From: Moorena bouillonii PNG
GTDB lineage: Bacteria; Cyanobacteriota; Cyanobacteriia; Cyanobacteriales; Coleofasciculaceae
Assembly: GCF_001942495.1 (NCBI RefSeq)
Contig: NZ_MKZS01000001.1
Coordinates: 7,317,671 to 7,356,496, forward strand
Length of the DNA: 38,826 nt
Direction: 5' to 3'
Shown here: positions 7,484 through 14,623 of the stretch, one piece after another
How the letters are laid out: each line of letters opens with the position of its first letter
Numbering within the stretch: the first letter of the stretch is position 1
Position numbers and translations under genes: made by a program
The notes under the pieces: generated by a model
Told to the model about the DNA's origin: nothing
Seen by the model: only the letters and a program-made list of their open reading frames with translations
Database searches by the model: none

Positions 7484-8458
7484 TTACTTATTCTTAATGC
7501 GATTAATTTCCCGTTGCAATTCCTGGATTTGACGCTGCAACTGTTCCGCTTCATTGACTGAGTTGTTCGATGGTGGATTCGAGTCAACGTCAACTGCTCC
7601 CTTTTTGGTAACACGTTGATAATTACCCTGACAAATTTGACGATATTCCTCTGAAATTGCCCACTTTCGCAGGTAGTGTATGCGTTCAACTGGAAAGGGA
7701 TGGCTCAGAAATTGACGATTAATACCACCATTATAGAGTAAGAACTTATAGATTTGATTCAGACTGTCTTGGTCTAGTTCTTGATAATTTTCTGATTGAC
7801 GGATAAATTCATCAAGACTGCATTCCTGTAGATGCTTAGCACTGCCACCAGACACTTTCATCATCGTTTGCATCACAGTCTTCAGGTCATCTATCACTAG
7901 TAAAGCAGCACGGTCAGCGGATAATTCAGCTTTGCGACGCCATTCATAAAAGGCGAAAATTAAGCCAGTGCTGACGATATTCCCTAAGCCAAAGGTCATT
8001 TCACTTAACATAGAGGCAGCATTCATTGCCCACATCGCCATCTGAATTAAGATGGTGTGACCGCACTTGATATGTCCTAATTCGTGAGCCAGGATAGTAC
8101 GGATTTCTGCTTCATTCAGTAAGTCTAATAAGCCAGTGTTGATAACGATGTAAGGATTATCTTGACCTAAAGCATAGCTATTAACCTGAGCGTTTTGACT
8201 AACAAATAGGGCTGGTTCGGGATTTACATCTAAATCCCGAACACATTCTCGGAATAAGTGATAAATATTAGCATACTGGCGCGGTCCGACTTGGATACTG
8301 TTGCCCATAAGATAGACAAACTGGGGACGCTCGTAAAGAAATTCCACAAACTTACGAGAAACTAAGTCAAAACCAGGGACACTGCGTAAAGCTTGCTCCG
8401 CTTGTTGGTCAAGGGGGTGCTTGAAGGCGTCGCTGGAAATTCCGGGATAGGTGGCCAT
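7484..8458 (-). CDS. M48-family zinc metalloprotease
   Basis: A 324-aa M48 peptidase. The zinc site is HELGH at residues 125-129 with the third ligand Glu178 in AELSADRAALL, where the conserved ExxxD pattern is visible. PALFVSQNAQVNSYALG (about 82-98) is the typical substrate-edge strand before the site. The hydrophobic segment at about 138-170 (MAMWAMNAASMLSEMTFGLGNIVSTGLIFAF) may associate with the membrane, as in HtpX/YcaL relatives, though there is no N-terminal signal peptide. The last 30 residues (EAEQLQRQIQELQREINRIK) predict a coiled coil. The ATG at 8458 is the first in frame. The family role is protein quality control; the substrate is unknown. Confidence 0.9.
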   Translation of the reverse strand: MATYPGISSDAFKHPLDQQAEQALRSVPGFDLVSRKFVEFLYERPQFVYLMGNSIQVGPRQYANIYHLFRECVRDLDVNPEPALFVSQNAQVNSYALGQDNPYIVINTGLLDLLNEAEIRTILAHELGHIKCGHTILIQMAMWAMNAASMLSEMTFGLGNIVSTGLIFAFYEWRRKAELSADRAALLVIDDLKTVMQTMMKVSGGSAKHLQECSLDEFIRQSENYQELDQDSLNQIYKFLLYNGGINRQFLSHPFPVERIHYLRKWAISEEYRQICQGNYQRVTKKGAVDVDSNPPSNNSVNEAEQLQRQIQELQREINRIKNK

Positions 8459-8640
8459 AGTAGTCCAGTACTTTAGTGGTCTATTTCTTTAGGCTTTAGG
8501 CTTTAGGCATTAGAGATTAGACATTAGGTACTAGGCTTAAGTCCTAACTAGGTTTAAATACTAGGAATAAGTAATAAACCCAAAACCCAAAACCCAGAAC
8601 CTAATACCTAAAACCTAACACCTAAATCTGGGTTGTGTCC

Positions 8641-8669
8641 TTGCCAATTCTTTGATGATTCGTTATAAT
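8641..8669 (+). promoter_or_regulatory. Sigma70-type promoter for the HTH/kinase genes
   Basis: TTGCCA (8641-8646) and a perfect TATAAT (8664-8669) are separated by 17 nt. The predicted start of transcription is near 8676, giving a leader of about 37 nt before the ATG at 8713. An AGAGGA ribosome binding site (8697-8702) lies 10 nt before that ATG. The upstream part of the gap (8490-8635) is low-complexity, with short TTAGGC/CCTAAAAC-like repeats. Confidence 0.65.
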
Positions 8670-8712
8670 ACTGATATCGGAAGAGTAAAGGAAGTTAGAG
8701 GAAAATTAACTT

Positions 8713-9168
8713 ATGAACAAGTGTGTTGGTACTACTGAAGCAGCATCTCTGTTGGGTATTTCTCCTCGACGATTACGGCAATTGATTGACTCCGGTAGAG
8801 TAAGGGGTGCTTATAAAAGCGGTAAGTTCTGGATTATTCCCCTGTTCAACTATCTGCCACAAATTACCAAGAAGAACCGGGGACCGAAAGGAACTTGGCG
8901 TAAAAGTCGTCCTCCTGCTTTAGCGAAAATTAATGTCAATCGTAATCGGATTGGCTCCAATAACCACAAAAGCCGTGAAGAGCGGCTGCCAGTGATTTCG
9001 GTAAAACGAAGTGGCGACAATACCTATGGCAACCAGGTAGAAATCCTCGGTCCGTGTAGGATTGTGTATCAACCGGATAACCCTCTTGATTGTGGAGCTC
9101 GTCTGTGGATCGAAACCTTCAGTGATATTCACTTCATCGGTGGGAGTTTTCCGGCCAGTGGTGCTTAG
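8713..9168 (+). CDS. Small HTH (excisionase/MerR-like) DNA-binding protein
   Basis: A 151-aa protein. Residues 6-45 (GTTEAASLLGISPRRLRQLI, then SGRVRGAYKSGKFWIIP) form a helix-turn-helix plus wing of the excisionase/MerR (HTH_17) type. The middle (about 55-95) is basic and disordered-looking. The C-terminal 50 residues are not recognised. It has a good promoter and AGAGGA ribosome binding site. Its TAG stop is followed, in the same frame, by 33 sense codons and then the kinase gene at 9268, so the two are probably co-transcribed. It may regulate its own unit; no operator was identified. No recombination or phage gene is adjacent, which argues against a true excisionase. Confidence 0.75.
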   Translation: MNKCVGTTEAASLLGISPRRLRQLIDSGRVRGAYKSGKFWIIPLFNYLPQITKKNRGPKGTWRKSRPPALAKINVNRNRIGSNNHKSREERLPVISVKRSGDNTYGNQVEILGPCRIVYQPDNPLDCGARLWIETFSDIHFIGGSFPASGA

Positions 9169-9267
9169 GACAAACCTAAAGGTCGTTTCATCAAAATTTC
9201 AATTCAAAAACCACTCATAACTAATCAGAAAATTCCTCAGTTCGATAAAATCAAATCACAATGTCTC

Positions 9268-11037
9268 TTGAGCTGTATTGTGCATCTATTTGTTGCTGAA
9301 TCAATTCATTGCATTAATCCCAATTGCCCAGCACCCTACCCTCAGCCAAGGGATAACAACTTTTGCAATGGTTGTGGAGCAAAGTTAAAGCTCAAGAATC
9401 GCTACTTACCTCTCCAGCTCTTGGGTTCAGGAGGATTTGCCAACATATACACCGTTTGGGATTTGCGGTCGAATACAGAAAAGGTGCTGAAGGTATTGCT
9501 AGATACTAAACCGAAGGTATTGCAGCTATTTCAGCAAGAGGCAGATGTTTTGCAACGTCTGGATCATCCAGGCATTCCCAAAGTTGACCAAGATAGCTAT
9601 TTTGTCGTCAATCTAGGTCTTGAGCCACAGGACCTGCACTGTTTGGTGATGGAAAAAATCAACGGTTCAACCTTGGAGCAAATGCTCACAGATCATCCTC
9701 AGGGATGTCCAGAGATATTAGTGCGGGACTGGCTCTACCAGGCAGCAGAAATTTTACAGGTCTTGCACAGTTGTGGAGTGATTCACCGTGACATCAAACC
9801 GTCAAACTTAATGCTGCGGGAAACCACGGGAGAGCTAGTGGCGATTGATTTTGGGGGAGCTAAACAATTGAGTGTGGGTTCTGAGTCTTCTCAGAACGAT
9901 TCGACTCGGTTGATTACTCCAGGTTACTCTCCACCGGAACAGATAGCTGGTGCAGCAATTGGACCCGCTGCTGATTTCTATGCCCTGAGCCGAACCATGA
10001 TTCATTTACTGACGGGTATTGAGTTGAAGGATTTACAAGACCCAGTAACTGGTGAATTTCGATGGCGAGAGCAGGCAGTGGTAAGTCATGACTTGGCGGA
10101 CTTGCTGGATGAAATGCTCAGCGTAGTACCCCAACAAAGACCAACAACTACGATTGAGATTCATCTGCGTCTAGGTATGACTCCTAGCACTAGTTACCAA
10201 CCTATCCCAGCACCAGTACCTTCCTCAGCACCAGTGTATTCGTCTCAAGGAAATCAGGTAGCTGCTCTGGGGTTATCTAGCCGTAAACTAAGACAATCTG
10301 TGACAGGCTTGACTCACTCGATCACATCCGTAAAACATTTATTTTTAGCAGTAGTGATCACCATCGCACTAGCCTGTCTCGATAGTGCCTGGGAGATGTT
10401 CCTCGGAGCTTTTGGGGGAGTTTTTTGTGCAACGGTTGGGTTTATGGTATTGAATTGGACAAGTCTTGGGGAGAAAGTGACAAATTGGCTCTCTGGGGAA
10501 CTGTCTATGATCTTGCCTTCGCTACAAATAACAATGTGGCAAGAAATGCTATTGTTTGCGGCGGCTGGCTTAGGTACAGCTTGGGGGTTGACGGCTGCAA
10601 GAGGCTTTGGTCAGCAGCGGCGTTTTTTAGTGGCAGGGATAATGGGTATTTTTGGTTATAGCCTGGGATGGTTGATGTGGCAGGCAACGGTACCTACGCT
10701 ATTATTGCTGTCTTATGTACCTGACCAGGGGTTGCTGCCATGGATTACTGCGGTTACAGTAATGCTCCTGGTACTAGGATTAGGGCTACCCAGTCATAAT
10801 CTTGTTCATGCCTTAGTGGTGGCAGCAGGAACTGGTGGCGTATTTGGGGGTCTAGTGTCATCTGATCTATTGCCAGCAGGATTTGTGGTTAATATCTTTT
10901 CCTTTTCTAGAACCGGTAAACTGGATTTCTATCACCCGATGACTTTTTTTGCTATTTTGGCTATATTACAAGGATTTTGGCTAGGGGTGAGTTATTACCT
11001 GCTAGTGCCAGTAATGCGTTGGTTTGGCTGGCGTTAA
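9268..11037 (+). CDS. Zinc-ribbon Ser/Thr protein kinase with C-terminal membrane domain
   Basis: A 589-aa protein (counted from TTG). A zinc ribbon comes first (Cys15, Cys20, Cys33, Cys36), then a Hanks-type kinase. Visible kinase motifs are the Gly loop GSGGFANIY (53-61), Lys75, Glu91, HRDIKPSN (173-180), DFGGAK (194-199), PGYSPPEQ (218-225) and DFYALS (236-241). From about residue 355 there are roughly six hydrophobic helices, so the kinase is probably anchored in the membrane with the catalytic domain in the cytoplasm. Substrates are unknown. The start is uncertain: no in-frame ATG precedes the zinc ribbon. Candidates are TTG 9268 and GTG 9280, while an ATG at 9261 is one base out of frame and stops after 12 codons. 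The reading frame is open back to the stop of the HTH gene. Confidence 0.88.
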   Translation: MSCIVHLFVAESIHCINPNCPAPYPQPRDNNFCNGCGAKLKLKNRYLPLQLLGSGGFANIYTVWDLRSNTEKVLKVLLDTKPKVLQLFQQEADVLQRLDHPGIPKVDQDSYFVVNLGLEPQDLHCLVMEKINGSTLEQMLTDHPQGCPEILVRDWLYQAAEILQVLHSCGVIHRDIKPSNLMLRETTGELVAIDFGGAKQLSVGSESSQNDSTRLITPGYSPPEQIAGAAIGPAADFYALSRTMIHLLTGIELKDLQDPVTGEFRWREQAVVSHDLADLLDEMLSVVPQQRPTTTIEIHLRLGMTPSTSYQPIPAPVPSSAPVYSSQGNQVAALGLSSRKLRQSVTGLTHSITSVKHLFLAVVITIALACLDSAWEMFLGAFGGVFCATVGFMVLNWTSLGEKVTNWLSGELSMILPSLQITMWQEMLLFAAAGLGTAWGLTAARGFGQQRRFLVAGIMGIFGYSLGWLMWQATVPTLLLLSYVPDQGLLPWITAVTVMLLVLGLGLPSHNLVHALVVAAGTGGVFGGLVSSDLLPAGFVVNIFSFSRTGKLDFYHPMTFFAILAILQGFWLGVSYYLLVPVMRWFGWR

Positions 11038-11085
11038 GGGAATAGGGAGTAGGGAGTAGGGAGTGGGGAGTAGGGAAGTTGGAAG
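11038..11085. repeat. STRR heptamer array 3' of the kinase gene
   Basis: GGGAGTA-type heptamers begin directly after the kinase stop codon. They are followed by a degenerate copy (about 11090-11110) of the TGTGTACCTCATA end seen on the element at 28128-28224. Confidence 0.85.
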
Positions 11086-11302
11086 TGGTAAAAAATTATG
11101 TGTATCTAATAGGTATGAGCAAAGCTATATTCGGTTTTATTATGGTTTTCTAAGCTAGATATCACGTAATTTTAACGGAAGAGTCTGATACTTAAGATTA
11201 AGTCCGGTAGAGTAGTTATCCTTGAAGGGTATTGGTTAATTAACAATTTTTCGTTAAATAGTAAATTTCTTTCGGACGCTTTCTTGATTAGAGGTGATTG
11301 AG

Positions 11303-11893
11303 ATGACTAACACTATAGCACGTTGGGAATTAACTAAGGCTCGTCTTATAGGCTCTGGTGCTTTTTTATTGGGTATATTGCTACCAACTACTCTTTATGG
11401 CTTACCTGCTAAGACGATTGAAATCGGTAATGGTAAGACTGTGTTTAATCGTGCTCCGCGTTTAGTTAGGGCAGCTACGAGCTTTACTAGAGTAAGGGTG
11501 CCAGCAACGTACCAATTCACCCTCAGATTACCGGAAGATGCTGGAGAGTCTTTGCAAGCTGTAACGATTACCCAGAATAAAACTAATATCGAGAAAGTCA
11601 AATTTGATCCGAGAAAGAGTCGTGCATTTGTTGGCGATTCTTTTGCTGGTGGCTCATCCCTGACTTTGGCTAATATTGGGGGAAGTGAATCGTCTAACTC
11701 GGATCAAGTAACTGTTGTGTTTGATCCACCGGTTGCTCCTGGTGAAACCATTACAGTTTCGGTTAGAGCTAAGGAAAATCCTGAGTTTAGTGGTTCTTAT
11801 TTATTTGGAGTCACGGCTTTTTCCACTGGAGACAATAGCCCTGGTTTATTCCTAGGTAGCCGTAGGTTGTTTTTTGATGAGTTTGGAGACTAA
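11303..11893 (+). CDS. Exported DUF2808-family protein
   Basis: A 196-aa protein with an N-terminal hydrophobic signal segment (ARLIGSGAFLLGILLPTTLYG, cleavage plausible near residue 33). The mature part is typical of DUF2808, a cyanobacterial family of small secreted beta-rich proteins. Visible blocks are a Phe-Thr-Leu strand after PATYQ, LPEDAGESLQAVTITQ, DPPVAPGETITVSVRAKENP and FGVTAFSTGD. The function is unknown. The ATG at 11303 has GAGGTG at 11291-11296 with 6-nt spacing, which decides the start against an in-frame GTG at 11294 lying inside that site. It is the only gene of its unit and is followed by a strong inverted repeat. Confidence 0.85.
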   Translation: MTNTIARWELTKARLIGSGAFLLGILLPTTLYGLPAKTIEIGNGKTVFNRAPRLVRAATSFTRVRVPATYQFTLRLPEDAGESLQAVTITQNKTNIEKVKFDPRKSRAFVGDSFAGGSSLTLANIGGSESSNSDQVTVVFDPPVAPGETITVSVRAKENPEFSGSYLFGVTAFSTGDNSPGLFLGSRRLFFDEFGD

Positions 11894-11912
11894 GGGATAA
11901 GTGTCGATGTAG

Positions 11913-11971
11913 GGTGGGCAGTGGATGACACCGAGCAGCTGGGTTTTAGCTGTTGGTAACCACTGCCCACC
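11913..11971. repeat. 12-bp inverted repeat with inner hairpin after the DUF2808 gene
   Basis: GGTGGGCAGTGG (11913-11924) and CCACTGCCCACC (11960-11971) are perfectly complementary. Within the loop, CAGCT (11936-11940) pairs with AGCTG (11948-11952). No T-run follows, so it is either a factor-dependent terminator or RNA stabiliser, or a dispersed palindromic repeat. It begins 20 bp after the stop codon. Confidence 0.75.
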
Positions 11972-12034
11972 ATTGGATTAATTACTTGCAGCCAATTGAG
12001 CAAATAATAGCTTAATCGGAATAGTTAAAACTGG

Positions 12035-12065
12035 AGCTGAAGCCTGATCAGAAAGAACGACAGTA
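12035..12065. repeat. 31-bp direct repeat, left copy
   Basis: Matches 12810-12840 in 30 of 31 positions. A further 15-bp match, ATCGGAATAGTTAAA, occurs at 12015-12029 and 12901-12915. The two sets bracket the aspartic protease gene pair. Confidence 0.85.
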
Positions 12066-12069
12066 ATGA

Positions 12070-12438
12070 TTATAATGCTTCGATTATGACAGTGCCACCT
12101 TCCACAGCTTGAATCCGCAAGTCGTAGCCGTAAAGTAAGCTCATTCCGACCAACGGATCAGTTTCAGTTTCATTGACAGGAATGCTTTGGTATTCACCAT
12201 CCCAGATTACAGTTGCCGCATATACCTCAAAGGTGGCTTCGCTACCATCACCCAAAGTTCCTCGCTCAACTCCAGTCCAAGGCAAATTTAGGGCAATGAT
12301 GGTTTGGCGGGGCAAGCTTAAGAAACCTGTATAACCAGTATCAATAACAGCATCAATCACTCGCCTTTGGGCATTTTCATTACCAACGACTAGCCGAATC
12401 GTTGCCTCACAGTTTGTATTTACCACACCGTACATCAT
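12070..12438 (-). CDS. Retropepsin-like (clan AA) aspartic protease
   Basis: A 122-aa single-lobe aspartic protease-like protein. The catalytic motif DTGYTGFL is at about residues 31-38, preceded by the strand pair ATIRLVVG...RVIDAVI. A second hydrophobic strand plus GTLGDGS, and then VGMSLLYGYDLRIQ (matching the GxxLL...L pattern of the family), complete the fold. One lobe implies it works as a dimer. The start ATG (12438) overlaps the TGA stop of the upstream gene (12435-12437) in an ATGA arrangement, so translation is coupled. No signal peptide is visible. The substrate is unknown. Proteins of this type are common in cyanobacteria, often beside a small unannotated partner as here. Confidence 0.8.
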   Translation of the reverse strand: MMYGVVNTNCEATIRLVVGNENAQRRVIDAVIDTGYTGFLSLPRQTIIALNLPWTGVERGTLGDGSEATFEVYAATVIWDGEYQSIPVNETETDPLVGMSLLYGYDLRIQAVEGGTVIIEAL

Positions 12439-12710
12439 ACATGTTGTTTGAGGCTCCGTGCGCCGAAACGGTGAACAGCTCGATGCCCAATCCGAACAAT
12501 CCAAGGCTGGGCATTTGGAAGTCGCTCAAACAAACCATTTGTAGCACTGAGAATATCATCAGCCAGCTCAAAGTCGCCAGTTTCAATGTCAATCGCTACG
12601 ATTCTGCCATGATTGCCTGCTTCAACCAAAGGGCGTACTTTAGTCTGATAGATGTAATCTCCATGCCTAGCAAATTCTTCTTTGCTATAGCGAGGTTGCC
12701 GAACTACCAT
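12435..12710 (-). CDS. 91-aa protein of unknown function, first gene of the protease pair
   Basis: I do not recognise a named domain. It is a soluble 91-residue protein with a charged N-terminus, then two hydrophobic strands around GRIVAIDIETGDFELADD, and the segment QPWIVRIGHRAVHRFG near the end. The ATG at 12710 has a good AGAGG ribosome binding site with 8-nt spacing. The stop overlaps the start of the aspartic protease gene by 4 bases, so the two products are made together. The pairing suggests a partner, substrate or antitoxin-like regulator of the protease, but that is inference from position only. Confidence 0.75.
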   Translation of the reverse strand: MVVRQPRYSKEEFARHGDYIYQTKVRPLVEAGNHGRIVAIDIETGDFELADDILSATNGLFERLPNAQPWIVRIGHRAVHRFGARSLKQHV

Positions 12711-12746
12711 TGGTTTGACCTCTGTTCAAGATTAACGCAGACTATG

Positions 12747-12752
12747 ATTATA
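12747..12752 (-). promoter_or_regulatory. Candidate -10 element for the protease pair
   Basis: On the minus strand a perfect TATAAT occurs at 12752-12747, about 37 nt before the ATG at 12710. No good -35 hexamer is found at 16-18 nt, so this would be an activator-dependent promoter if real. Confidence 0.4.
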
Positions 12753-12809
12753 GCCTGAACTTAATGGGTGCATCTCACAGTGGTAAATCTATAACTTAGG
12801 GAACTCGAA

Positions 12810-12840
12810 AGCTGAAGTCTGATCAGAAAGAACGACAGTA
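12810..12840. repeat. 31-bp direct repeat, right copy
   Basis: The partner of 12035-12065 in the same orientation, with one mismatch and 775 bp between starts. It is followed by an inverted TTCGCGTAGCG repeat. Confidence 0.85.
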
Positions 12841-12847
12841 TGGAAAA

Positions 12848-12879
12848 GCGATTGGCCGTAGGCCACGCTACGCGATCGC
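12848..12879. repeat. Inverted copy of the TTCGCGTAGCG/GGCC repeat with a HIP1 site
   Basis: Reads GGCCGTAGGCCACGCTACGC and then GATCGCA, the reverse complement of the dispersed repeat, joined to a HIP1-like GCGATCGC. The rest of the 474-bp gap 12711-13184 contains the 31-bp repeat and the 15-bp repeat at 12901-12915 but no gene. Confidence 0.7.
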
Positions 12880-13184
12880 ATTTCTGATCCCAGTCACCTG
12901 ATCGGAATAGTTAAACACAGGAAACTTTAGAAGATGGGGAGTCATATCAGCAACTGGCTCCCCTTTTTACTGGCTGCATAGCTATTTACTAAAATTATAA
13001 ACTTGTGGACTTAACCTATTTTATAAATCCTAGAAATTGCTTTCAGTAATTTTAGTATTAATCTACCCATAATCCGCTATTTTACTATACAATTTACTAC
13101 ACTGAATACCATGACAGCAACGAGAGCAGTGATCTCTTTTTGATGAGATGGTTTTTAGGATTAGTCTAGAAGTAAAAAATAGAA

Positions 13185-14168
13185 ATGAGCGAACCAATAG
13201 CTGACTATGACAATCCTTGGAAAGAAGCATTACAAGCTTATTTCGATTCATTTTTGCAGTTTTGTTTTCCCCAAGTTCACACTCTGATTGATTGGAATCA
13301 GACCCCCCAAGCCCTTGATACAGAATTACAGCAAATAGTTGGTGCTGCTGAGTCAGGAAAAAGAATCGCTGATAAATTATTCCAGGTGTGGCTCTGTAGT
13401 GGAAATGAAACTTGGGTATTGATTCATGTAGAGGTACAAAGCCAAAAAGAATCAACTTTTGCTAAGCGAATGTACCAATATCATTACAGGGCATTTGACC
13501 TGTACGAGAAACCTGTGATTAGCTTAGCGGTATTGGGGGATGAGAATGCTTCTTGGTCTCCATCGTCCTATGAATATGGCTTGGGAGGTTGTCGCCTGAG
13601 TCTAGAATTTCCGATAGTTAAATTACTGAACTATCAGTCAATGTGGCAGGTGTTGGAATCGAGTACTAATCCCTTCGCAGTAGTGGTGATGGCTCATTTG
13701 AAGACCAAAGCTACCCATAAACAACCGATGGAGCGCAAGCGATGGAAGTGGTACCTGATTCGGAGACTTTTTGAACGAGGTTATAGTAAAAACGATATAG
13801 TGAAACTGTTCCAGTGTATTGACCAAATGATGGCTTTACCGGAAGAGTTAGAACTGGAGCTGAATCAAGAACTTGAACGTTATCAGGAGGAAAGACAGAT
13901 GCCTTTGATTAGTCGAGTGGAAGAAAGGGCAATGAAGAGGGGTCTGGAACAAGGACTTCAAGAAGGACTTCAACAAGGTTTTCAAGAGACAGTGGTTAAA
14001 ATTTTACAAAATCGGTTTGAATCGGTATCACCAGAATTGGTGGCAGCGATTAATTCAATAGAAGATATCTCTGTGTTGAAACAGTTGATTGATCACTCTC
14101 TTAAGAGTAAATCCCTTGAGGAATTTGAGCAGCTCTTGGCACAACATCAGGTTAGTCAGGACAATTGA
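13185..14168 (+). CDS. Rpn-family PD-(D/E)XK nuclease-like protein with DUF4351-type tail
   Basis: A 327-aa protein of the Rpn/transposase-31-like group. Residues 1-110 show the nuclease core: DNPWKEAL at the start, Asp63 in RIADKLFQVWL and the Glu83-x-Gln85 pair in LIHVEVQSQ. Characterised Rpn proteins are DNA endonucleases linked to recombination; many cyanobacterial copies are untested. The C-terminal part (about 230-320) has a charged Q/E-rich helix (EQGLQEGLQQGFQETV), then LQNRFESVSPELVAAINSIE and SLEEFEQLL, typical of the DUF4351-like tail. The start ATG lacks a strong ribosome binding site. Its 3' third has been duplicated just downstream. No transposase or inverted ends were found, so it is not a simple insertion sequence. 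Confidence 0.85.
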   Translation: MSEPIADYDNPWKEALQAYFDSFLQFCFPQVHTLIDWNQTPQALDTELQQIVGAAESGKRIADKLFQVWLCSGNETWVLIHVEVQSQKESTFAKRMYQYHYRAFDLYEKPVISLAVLGDENASWSPSSYEYGLGGCRLSLEFPIVKLLNYQSMWQVLESSTNPFAVVVMAHLKTKATHKQPMERKRWKWYLIRRLFERGYSKNDIVKLFQCIDQMMALPEELELELNQELERYQEERQMPLISRVEERAMKRGLEQGLQEGLQQGFQETVVKILQNRFESVSPELVAAINSIEDISVLKQLIDHSLKSKSLEEFEQLLAQHQVSQDN

Positions 14169-14623
14169 AGAGTAAGGAGACGGGCAAGATGCCCGTTCCA
14201 CGCCTGATGCCCGTTCCACCAAGATTACCATTCCACCCACCGGGTCAAACAGCTTTAATCAGATGCACCCAACTTGAACGTTATCAGGAGGAAAGACAGA
14301 TGCCTTTAATTAGTCGAGTCGAAGAAAGGGCAATGAAGAGGGGTTTTGAAAAAGGATTTCAACAAGGATTTCAACAAGGACTTCAACAAGGACTTCAAGA
14401 ATATCGGGAAGGCTTACAAGAGACAGTAGTTAAAATTTTACAAAATCACTTTGAATCCGTATCACCAGAATTGGTGGCAGCGATTAATGCCATAGAAGAT
14501 ATCTCTGTGTTGAAACAATTGATTGATATCTCTCTTAAGAGTAACTCCCTTGAGGAATTTGAACAGCTATTGGCACAACATCACTCCCGACTTCCTACAA
14601 CTCAATGGAATAATGATCTTTAG
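14165..14623 (+). pseudogene. Duplicated C-terminal fragment of the Rpn-like gene
   Basis: From 14272 to about 14583 the DNA nearly repeats 13871-14150, beginning at ACTTGAACGTTATCAGGAGG in both. It encodes only the tail (LERYQEERQMPLISRVEERA onward, with an expanded FQQGFQQGLQQGLQEYREGL helix). The nuclease core with its Asp and ExQ residues is absent. The first 36 codons of the open frame are translated palindromic repeat DNA. The frame is intact and overlaps the end of the upstream gene by 4 bases, so a short protein could still be made, but I read it as a gene remnant. Its 3' end overlaps the convergent NACHT gene by 29 bp. Confidence 0.7.
14180..14222. repeat. Palindromic GGGCA-aga-TGCCC repeat
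   Basis: ACGGGCA-aga-TGCCCGT (14180-14196) is a perfect 7-bp stem with a 3-nt loop, followed by a second half-copy (GATGCCCGTTCCACC, 14206-14220). It belongs to the same family as the AACTGGC...GCCAGTT palindromes at 7068-7314 and 17875-18115. It separates the two copies of the Rpn tail. Confidence 0.75.

Noticed and set aside
9166-9268. A single HTH-kinase gene with a recoded TAG
   Set aside because: A normal promoter, ribosome binding site and plausible C-terminus support a separate HTH gene; read-through is kept only as a testable idea in the findings.
13185-14623. Insertion sequence carrying the Rpn-like genes
   Set aside because: No terminal inverted repeats or target duplications were found, and Rpn-like proteins are not conventional IS transposases.
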